Assembly: GCA_040508515.1 (NCBI GenBank)
Contig: JBEVMS010000052.1
Location: 1-5,325, forward strand
DNA: 5,325 nt
Origin: JBEVMS01 sp040508515
Lineage (GTDB): Bacteria > Pseudomonadota > Gammaproteobacteria > Xanthomonadales > Rhodanobacteraceae
Direction: 5' to 3'
Of the stretch, positions 1-4,540 are shown one piece after another (position 1 is the first letter of the stretch; each line of letters opens with the position of its first letter). The position numbers and the translations under genes were made by a program. The notes under the pieces were generated by a model. It did not search any database, had not been told where the DNA came from, and saw only the letters and a program-made list of their open reading frames with translations.

Positions 1-237
1 GAAACCGGCAAGAACGTACCGCAGGTGGCGCTGAACTGGCTGTTGCAGCGTCCGACCGTGGCCAACGTGGTGATCGGTGCACGCAACGAGCAGCAATTGC
101 GCGATAACCTGGGCGCGATCGGCTGGAACCTCAACGCCGCGCAGATGGCCAAGCTCGATGCCGCCAGCGCGCGGCCGCTGGCTTACCCCTACTGGCACCA
201 GAGCGGCTTTGCCGAGCGCAATCCCGCGCCGGTCTGA
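1..237 (+). CDS. Aldo/keto reductase, C-terminal end (5' end outside window)
   Basis: The frame is open from base 1 and ends at TGA 235-237, leaving 78 visible residues of a protein usually about 300-350 long. They match the last part of the AKR TIM barrel: a helix reading VPQVALNWLLQRP (6-18), then the strand and loop NVVIGAR (22-28) followed by the EQQLRDN helix (30-36). In AKRs these contact the 2'-phosphate and adenine of NADPH. The 'L-AAQMAKLDAAS' helix and a tail with PYWHQ (63-67) follow. In the family, the enzyme reduces aldehydes or ketones in the cytosol with NADPH. The catalytic Asp/Tyr/Lys/His tetrad lies outside the window, so activity and subfamily cannot be judged. The SDR gene follows 94 bases downstream on the same strand, with terminator-like hairpins between them, so a shared transcript is uncertain. 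Confidence 0.88.
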   Translation, partial: ETGKNVPQVALNWLLQRPTVANVVIGARNEQQLRDNLGAIGWNLNAAQMAKLDAASARPLAYPYWHQSGFAERNPAPV

Positions 238-246
238 TATCACGAT

Positions 247-309
247 GCCGAGCCGGCGCGTGGCTTCGGTATTCGCACTGGCTCGGCGCTCGCGTGCGCC
301 GTCCGTCTT
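247..309 (+). terminator. Hairpin pair after the aldo/keto reductase, possible terminator
   Basis: Bases 247-254 (GCCGAGCC) are the exact complement of 280-287 (GGCTCGGC), giving an 8-bp stem with a 25-base loop. A second perfect 5-bp stem (GGCGC 285-289 with GCGCC 296-300, 6-base loop) overlaps its right arm. A CTTTT stretch follows at 306-310, about six bases after the second stem. This looks like a weak intrinsic terminator for the aldo/keto reductase. The T run is short and displaced, so read-through into the SDR gene is plausible. Confidence 0.35.
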
Positions 310-331
310 TTGATTCTATTGCGGAGTTTTC

Positions 332-1150
332 ATGGCAACTTCCCGTCGTTCCCCGCAGACGCCAGCCATAGCCTCCACGCTTTCGCCGCCGCTGCATGAT
401 CAAGTCGTGCTGATCACAGGGGGCGCGCAAGGCATCGGCCGCGGCATCGCACAGGCGGTGCTGGCCGCTGGCGGACGCGTCGTGATTGGTGATCGGGATA
501 AACACGCCGGAGGCGCTTGCCTGGCCGAATGGGCGGTCGGTGACCGTGCCGTCTTTGTGCCCTTGGACGTGGCGCGCGAAGCCAGTGTCGCGCGCTTTGT
601 CGCTTCGGCGATGAAGAAATTTGGCCGTATAGATGGCCTGGTCAACAATGCGGGCATTGCCGATCCGCACACCGGTCCGCTGGCTCAGCTCAGCCTGGCC
701 GAATGGCGTCGACGCCTGGGGACCAATCTGGATGGCGCCTTTCTCTGCGCCAAGCATGCGCTGCCGGCGCTGCGTCAGGCGCAGGGCGCGATCGTCAACA
801 TCGCCTCCAGTCGCGCATTGCAATCGGAGCCGCATACCGAAGCCTATGCCGCCAGCAAGGGCGGCCTGTTGGCGCTGACCCATGCGCTGGCGATAAGCGA
901 AGGTCCGGCGGTACGCGTCAATTGCATCAGCCCTGGCTGGATCGCCACCGAGGCTTGGCGCAAGCCAGCCACCCGCAAAGCGCCCAAGCTCAGTGCCGCC
1001 GATCATGCGCAGCATCCGGTGGGTCGCGTCGGCACACCGCCGGACATGGGTGCGCTGGCGGTATTCCTTCTGTCCGCGCAGTCAGGTTTTATCAGCGGCG
1101 AAAACATCGTCGCCGACGGCGGCATGCTGCGAAAAATGCAGTACCAGTGA
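332..1150 (+). CDS. Short-chain dehydrogenase/reductase (classical SDR)
   Basis: This is a complete 272-residue classical SDR, an NAD(P)-dependent cytosolic oxidoreductase with a Rossmann fold. The visible landmarks are the dinucleotide-binding TGGAQGIG (29-36), Asp54 at the end of the second strand (which usually favours NAD(H) over NADP(H)), NNAG (105-108) and ISPGW near the active-site loop. The full catalytic tetrad is present: Asn132, Ser159, Tyr172 and Lys176 in YAASK. The C-terminus VADGGMLRKMQY is typical of this fold. About 20 residues rich in Ser, Thr and Pro precede the first strand; most classical SDRs start closer to the glycine motif. The ATG at 332 is supported by a GCGGAG ribosome-binding site at 321-326 with 5-base spacing. 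The gene ends 6 bases from the convergent DUF72 gene. The substrate is unknown; an alcohol, sugar or acyl-type carbonyl is possible. Confidence 0.95.
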   Translation: MATSRRSPQTPAIASTLSPPLHDQVVLITGGAQGIGRGIAQAVLAAGGRVVIGDRDKHAGGACLAEWAVGDRAVFVPLDVAREASVARFVASAMKKFGRIDGLVNNAGIADPHTGPLAQLSLAEWRRRLGTNLDGAFLCAKHALPALRQAQGAIVNIASSRALQSEPHTEAYAASKGGLLALTHALAISEGPAVRVNCISPGWIATEAWRKPATRKAPKLSAADHAQHPVGRVGTPPDMGALAVFLLSAQSGFISGENIVADGGMLRKMQYQ

Positions 1151-1156
1151 GCCGGA

Positions 1157-1999
1157 TCAGTCGGCCAGCCGCGCCAGCAAGGCTTGCGCGGCGGCCGGAT
1201 TGCGCGGCTTGGCCGCACCGATGAAAAACACGAACACCTCGCGCGGTTTCGCTGCCGGTTGCGTTGGCAGTACGTGCGGCAGTTCGGGATTGTCCTGGCC
1301 GTCGGCCCAGCGCCGTGCGCGTGCGGCCCAGTCGTCCAGCGCGGCAGCGCGATAGCCTTCAGTCTGCGCAGGCTCGCTGCGCATCAAGCGCGCATAGACC
1401 AATGGGCCGGTCAGGTCGGCCAGCGAGGGGTAATCGGGCGAATCGGTGAACACGGTCGTGATGTTTTGGCGGCGCGCCAGTTCGACATAGGCCTGCGCTA
1501 GAAAACTCGGATGCCGCACCTCCAGCACATGGCGCAGCGGTTGGCCGTTGAGCGTGCGCGGCAGCGCGGCTAGGAACGGTTCCAAGTCGTCGATATCGAA
1601 CGCGCGCCACGGCGCCAATTGCCAGACGATCGGTCCCAGTCGATCGCCCAGTTCGCCGATACCGCCTTCGAGAAAACCCCTCACAGCCTTGCCGGTTTGC
1701 GCCAGTTGGTGCGTTTGCACCAGATAACGCGGCGCCTTCAACGAAAACACGAAACCCTCCGGCGTTTCCGCCGCCCAGCGCGCATACGTTGCCGGTTTCT
1801 GTGCGCCGTAGAACGTGCTGTTGATCTCGATTGCGTTCAAGCGCCGGCTGGCGTACTCCAGTTCGCGTCGTTGCGGTAGGCCGTCAGGATAGAAATGTTT
1901 GCGCCAAGGGGCGAAATTCCAGCCGCCAATGCCGACGCGAATGCGCGCATCGGTCGCGATGGGAGTGAAGTCAAACGGCGTATCACGTTTGGCTGGCAT
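1157..1999 (-). CDS. DUF72 (YecE-like) domain protein
   Basis: This 280-residue protein covers the whole DUF72 family length. Recognisable family blocks are IRVGIGGWNFAPWRKHFYP (20-38), AIEINSTFYG (56-65), FVFSLKAPRYL (83-93), LGPIVWQLAP (121-130), HVLEVRHPSF (157-166) and the late strand VFVFFI (255-260). The domain is a TIM-barrel-like fold found widely in bacteria and archaea. Its biochemical role is not established, so no reaction is assigned. The ATG at 1999-1997 is chosen because it precedes the first conserved strand by about 20 residues and has a minimal AGG 8 bases upstream (2010-2008). The gene converges on the SDR gene with 6 bases between stops. A 193-base spacer separates its start from the glycosyltransferase stop, so it probably has its own promoter, although none is clear. 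Confidence 0.93.
   Translation of the reverse strand: MPAKRDTPFDFTPIATDARIRVGIGGWNFAPWRKHFYPDGLPQRRELEYASRRLNAIEINSTFYGAQKPATYARWAAETPEGFVFSLKAPRYLVQTHQLAQTGKAVRGFLEGGIGELGDRLGPIVWQLAPWRAFDIDDLEPFLAALPRTLNGQPLRHVLEVRHPSFLAQAYVELARRQNITTVFTDSPDYPSLADLTGPLVYARLMRSEPAQTEGYRAAALDDWAARARRWADGQDNPELPHVLPTQPAAKPREVFVFFIGAAKPRNPAAAQALLARLAD
1162..1197. other. Strong hairpin at the convergent SDR/DUF72 3' ends
   Basis: CGGCC (1162-1166) pairs with GGCCG (1193-1197), and GCCGCGC (1168-1174) with GCGCGGC (1186-1192). The result is a 12-bp G+C-rich stem with one bulged A and an 11-base loop. It begins 12 bases after the SDR stop and lies inside the last codons of the opposing DUF72 gene. No T run follows on either strand, so it is not a standard intrinsic terminator. 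It may act as an mRNA 3'-end stabiliser, or it may only reflect alanine-rich coding. Confidence 0.3.
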
Positions 2000-2192
2000 C
2001 AGGTTGGCCTGCGAGGTGTTGCGCGCATGGTGCTAGGTCCATGTCGAGGATGACGTGAGCGGCGCGTGGGACTTTCCACATCGCCAGGAAACATTCTGAT
2101 GATGGTGGCAACGCGCCCACCACCGCGCATGGACAGGCAGGCGTGCTGACGAGGGCGGCTCGACGAGGCGTTGATCGACGTGCCGTTGGAAC

Positions 2193-3215
2193 CTAACGGG
2201 AAACCTGCGGATGCTTGCCCAGCCGTCCCGCCAAGCCATCGCGCACGGCTTCGCGCAGCAGGCGGAAGCGGTCGATGCGGCCCGAAATCAAGGCGTAGCC
2301 ACCCAGCACGGCGAGGTAGGTATAAAGGTTGAGGTTAAACAGTAGTCGCGAACTTGCGGCGCAGTGGGTATGGAAATACACATCGTTGCGCGTGCCGTAG
2401 TAAAGCCGCGCTCGGCTTTCGTGCTTCACCGCATCAGCCAGATCACTGTCCCCCGCATCAACCTCCAGGGCATGTCCGAGCAGTTGGGAAGCATCCAGCA
2501 TGGCCGCGCCAACCAGCACGATACGGCCGCCTGAACGGGTGATGCGGTAGGTGAACTCGGTATCGTCCATGTAATAGATAAAGTCTTCACGCGGCAGGCC
2601 GTGCGCCGCGATCACGTCGCGATGAAACAGCAGACCGCTGAAGGGTGCGTAGGGTACGTCCGTGTAAGGCGCTAGCGCGGTGGATTTGCTGGCGCGGGCC
2701 CAAGGGCGTCGCCGCCAGAGCTTGCCGGGCAAGTCGGCCAGGTGAAAGCCCCGGAAGCTGCCCGGCCGAAAAGTGACCCGTCCCAACGCCTCGCTGTAAC
2801 CAATGTCACTGAGGTGCTCGGGTCGGTAAGCCAGCACGGCCAACGAGGCGCGGTTCGCGCCCGGCAGCAGGCTTTGATAAGCCTGCCGCAGCAGGGTGAG
2901 GCAATGGGGTTGCGGCACGTTGTCGTCGTCCACCAGGAAGAGCAACGCCTGATCGCCGCCCGCGCAAGCCGCTTGGATGCCGGCGGCATACGCCGCGGCG
3001 GTACTTTGCTGCGCCGATAGTCGCAGCACGGTCAGTCGGGTTCCGAAACGTGGACCCAATTCCTCAGCCACCGACCAGACGGCGCCATGATCCACCAGCA
3101 CGATGTGGGAGGCGTCCTGTGCGAGCAGCGCCTCCAACACCGGAAGAAGTAACTCACGCCGATCGCCGAAAGTGACCACGACCGCTACCAGCCGAGCATC
3201 TTCGCCAACGTGCAT
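2193..3215 (-). CDS. Family 2 glycosyltransferase (rhamnosyl/galactofuranosyl-type)
   Basis: This complete 340-residue GT-A glycosyltransferase transfers a sugar from a nucleotide donor, most likely onto a cell-surface glycan. The N-terminal strand VAVVVTFGDR (10-19) is the usual start of GT2 proteins. LVDDDN (94-99) holds the DXD-type metal and nucleotide-sugar site. FSGLLFHRD (192-200) and YYMDDTEFTYR (214-224) carry the acceptor-side acidic residues (Asp217, Asp218, Glu220), as in the rhamnosyl and GlfT-like branch. YYGTRNDVYF (272-281) is another block of that branch. A hydrophobic stretch at 290-310 suggests membrane association. The donor cannot be deduced. G+C is high (about 72% in one sampled line), like the other chromosomal genes here. 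No other polysaccharide gene is seen except the PAP2 phosphatase beyond the low-G+C patch, which may once have been its neighbour. Confidence 0.9.
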   Translation of the reverse strand: MHVGEDARLVAVVVTFGDRRELLLPVLEALLAQDASHIVLVDHGAVWSVAEELGPRFGTRLTVLRLSAQQSTAAAYAAGIQAACAGGDQALLFLVDDDNVPQPHCLTLLRQAYQSLLPGANRASLAVLAYRPEHLSDIGYSEALGRVTFRPGSFRGFHLADLPGKLWRRRPWARASKSTALAPYTDVPYAPFSGLLFHRDVIAAHGLPREDFIYYMDDTEFTYRITRSGGRIVLVGAAMLDASQLLGHALEVDAGDSDLADAVKHESRARLYYGTRNDVYFHTHCAASSRLLFNLNLYTYLAVLGGYALISGRIDRFRLLREAVRDGLAGRLGKHPQVSR

Positions 3216-3217
3216 AT

Positions 3218-3224
3218 CTCCCCC
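3218..3224 (-). promoter_or_regulatory. Ribosome-binding site of the glycosyltransferase
   Basis: On the minus strand GGGGGAG lies just two bases before the ATG at 3215-3213. The spacing is shorter than usual if GGAG is the pairing core, and closer to normal if the upstream GGGG pairs. No other start codon in this frame near the conserved first strand has a better site, so this start is kept. Confidence 0.5.
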
Positions 3225-3263
3225 AGAGCGACTTTTCCGGCGGTGACCGGACGCATCGCGTGT

Positions 3264-3273
3264 GGCCTGTGAG
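3264..3273 (+). repeat. 10-base direct repeat, left copy (GGCCTGTGAG)
   Basis: GGCCTGTGAG occurs here and again at 5128-5137, in the same orientation. The two copies bracket the low-G+C patch. A 10-base match between two regions of this size has roughly a 5% chance of arising at random, so the assignment as a target-site or recombination repeat is tentative. Confidence 0.2.
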
Positions 3274-3315
3274 GCACTGTAGCTGCTTTACCGTCGGGTG
3301 CGTGAATGCGGGCGG

Positions 3316-3348
3316 TTCGGCTCGTCGACGATTGCCGAAGGCATTCGG
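3316..3348. other. Overlapping alternative hairpins upstream of the glycosyltransferase
   Basis: TTCGGC (3316-3321) can pair with GCCGAA (3334-3339); the stem continues as TCG/CGA around a TCGA tetraloop with a two-base bulge. CCGAA (3335-3339) can instead pair with TTCGG (3344-3348) around a GGCA tetraloop. The middle arm is shared, so only one hairpin can form at a time. The element lies in the 192-base spacer between the HEPN-like gene and the glycosyltransferase. No T run follows on either strand. It may be a leader or attenuator-type structure, a 3'-end hairpin, or chance. Confidence 0.3.
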
Positions 3349-3407
3349 AGGGGCTGATCACACGGCGAATTGCCTTGGACTGCTTTCAGTACCACAGCTT
3401 TCTAAAC

Positions 3408-4022
3408 TTATTTTTTCGTTTTTCTTGTGCTGACTGGCAGCGGTGTGGCGTATTTGATGTGGAAAGCAGATAGCTTGGATTGACATTGGCTCAGTGCCTT
3501 TTCGAAGGACTGTTGCTGTTCCTCGCTTTCCCACCGCTTGTGAAGGCTGTGTTTGCCAACATTCGCGACTACTTCAAGGCAGTCGAGGCAAATTGCTGGC
3601 ATGCCGCTGATTTCGATCGACCAGCCCTTTGGTATGAAATGAATGAATTCATTTCTGAAATCATTGATCTTGCGAATACTACGGCCTTGCGTGCCATTTG
3701 GTTTGAAACGATATCCGCAAATGTCGTGCTTCTTAAGTTTCTTGTAGAGGCTCAGGAAATTATCCATCATTAATTCTGGATATGGCGTTCCGTCCTTATG
3801 GGCTTTCAGCCAGGCGGCCGTATTCTTCGGCCTTGCGACGAGGAAGTTGTTCCCCAGGCCCAAATGCAATGTCATCACGCCCTGCAGTGCGCTATGCGTG
3901 CCGATGACAATCCATTTCCATGCGCTCAGGTCGGTAATCGCAGCCTCGCAAGAGCTACTGATCATGCAGAGAGATGCGAGAATGTCCGCCCGCTCGTCGG
4001 TACGCAACCATACTTTTGGCAT
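3408..4022 (-). CDS. HEPN-like protein, putative RNase, unknown function
   Basis: I do not recognise a named family. The 204-residue protein looks largely helical and soluble. Its strongest feature is DFRNEFIHF (121-129), with Arg123, Asn124 and His128: an R-N-x3-H arrangement that matches the R-x4-6-H motif of HEPN ribonucleases, in which a polar residue often follows the Arg. An N-terminal helix (about 11-31) and the middle segment MMDNFLSLYKKLKKH (85-99) fit the helical bundle of that fold. The tail is basic (STRKTKK). The chosen ATG at 4022-4020 has GGGAG 8 bases upstream. An ATG five codons earlier (4037-4035) has no such site, and starting further upstream would overlap the preceding gene. 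It follows the trypco2-like gene by 16 bases, so the two are probably co-transcribed and may be translationally coupled. A HEPN RNase acting in defence or toxicity is inference; a non-catalytic helical protein is possible. Confidence 0.72.
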   Translation of the reverse strand: MPKVWLRTDERADILASLCMISSSCEAAITDLSAWKWIVIGTHSALQGVMTLHLGLGNNFLVARPKNTAAWLKAHKDGTPYPELMMDNFLSLYKKLKKHDICGYRFKPNGTQGRSIRKINDFRNEFIHFIPKGWSIEISGMPAICLDCLEVVANVGKHSLHKRWESEEQQQSFEKALSQCQSKLSAFHIKYATPLPVSTRKTKK

Positions 4023-4030
4023 CGCGCTAA

Positions 4031-4035
4031 CTCCC
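4031..4035 (-). promoter_or_regulatory. Ribosome-binding site that decides the HEPN-like gene start
   Basis: On the minus strand GGGAG lies 8 bases before the ATG at 4022-4020 and just after the TAA of the upstream gene (4041-4039). It overlaps the alternative in-frame ATG at 4037-4035, which makes that earlier start less likely. Confidence 0.6.
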
Positions 4036-4038
4036 ATA

Positions 4039-4410
4039 TTAAACGGGGGCACGACTGGGCATTTTGTCCCCGTAAGGCAATGTAACTGGTATGGAAAATT
4101 TGATACGGCTGATGGACGAACTTTCAGCAGAAGACTGGCCTTGTGATCCAAGTACAATTGCAGAAGCCACGACCCCGATGCCACCCTTTGTACTATTTGC
4201 TTTTGCGGCAGTTACCGCCACGTCGAACTCTACTGTCTGTACAAGTTGGCCTTGGATAGAAACCAGATTTCCCTGTTTTTCCAAAGGACCTTGGTGGGTA
4301 GATAGCTGCGGGTTGATGTATTTGCCGTTTTCCCCAAGTGACAACTGAGCGTCTATAACGCCGTGAACTATGTCGGCGAGCACTTGGCCAATAAAATCTT
4401 TGAGATCCAT
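4039..4410 (-). CDS. Trypco2-like small protein, unknown function
   Basis: This 123-residue protein starts with an amphipathic helix, LKDFIGQVLADIVHGVIDAQ (3-22). YINP (31-34) and a linker follow, then a probable beta sandwich: VEFDVAVT (60-67), GGIGV (76-80), LGSQGQSS (87-94) and SRIKFSIPVTLP (101-112). That order (helix, strand with alternating acidic and hydrophobic residues, glycine-rich turn, and final 'R-I-K-F-x-I-P' strand) resembles trypco2, the trypsin-co-occurring domain 2, which others have found beside proteases in bacterial conflict systems. The resemblance is from memory of the pattern, not an alignment. No signal peptide is seen. The ATG at 4410-4408 is preferred because AGAGAGG lies 7 bases upstream; an upstream ATG at 4461 has no comparable site. 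The HEPN-like gene follows after 16 bases. No trypsin-like protease is in the window. It could be an adaptor, a sensor or an antitoxin-like partner. Confidence 0.75.
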   Translation of the reverse strand: MDLKDFIGQVLADIVHGVIDAQLSLGENGKYINPQLSTHQGPLEKQGNLVSIQGQLVQTVEFDVAVTAAKANSTKGGIGVVASAIVLGSQGQSSAESSSISRIKFSIPVTLPYGDKMPSRAPV

Positions 4411-4417
4411 CCTGGAG

Positions 4418-4424
4418 CCTCTCT
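4418..4424 (-). promoter_or_regulatory. Ribosome-binding site of the trypco2-like gene
   Basis: On the minus strand AGAGAGG is followed by a 7-base spacer and the ATG at 4410-4408, which selects this start over the upstream ATG at 4461-4459. The rest of the 130-base spacer up to the PAP2 stop (4411-4540) is A+T-richer than the flanks and contains the 8-base palindrome TTGCGCAA (4526-4533). A promoter probably lies here, but no convincing -35/-10 pair could be fixed. Confidence 0.55.
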
Positions 4425-4540
4425 GTAAGTGGTTAATGCTGAGGAAGATAGTTGCGGGCAAGGTTGCATGAAGTACAGATGCCAGTAAGCGCGCGGTTTG
4501 TTATTGCATGCTTGATAACTAAGAATTGCGCAACTTGCGA

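Noticed and set aside
131..1015. A 294-codon open frame on the minus strand opposite the SDR gene.
   Set aside because: It is antisense to a clear SDR with all catalytic motifs. Its translation is rich in Arg, Ala and Gly with no recognisable domain, as expected of a shadow frame in high-G+C DNA.
2000..2192. The 193-base spacer between the DUF72 start and the glycosyltransferase stop, with a 68-codon minus-strand frame (2033-2239), a TGGTGG/CCACCA hairpin (2103-2122) and a 9-base repeat CGCGCATGG (2022-2030 and 2124-2132).
   Set aside because: The frame overlaps the glycosyltransferase end, has a composition typical of noncoding frames and resembles no family. The hairpin has no T run and the repeat is short, so nothing is called here.
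3231..3251. TCCGG/CCGGA hairpin close to the glycosyltransferase start.
   Set aside because: It has only 5 bp, no T run in the right place on either strand, and is easily explained by high G+C.
3408..4184. A longer 258-residue version of the HEPN-like gene starting at 4184.
   Set aside because: It would overlap the trypco2-like gene by more than 140 bases and has no convincing ribosome-binding site. The ATG at 4022 has GGGAG at good spacing.
4039..4461. A 140-residue version of the trypco2-like gene starting at 4461.
   Set aside because: The ATG at 4410 has AGAGAGG 7 bases upstream and begins directly with the conserved-looking helix. The extra 17 residues look like translated leader.
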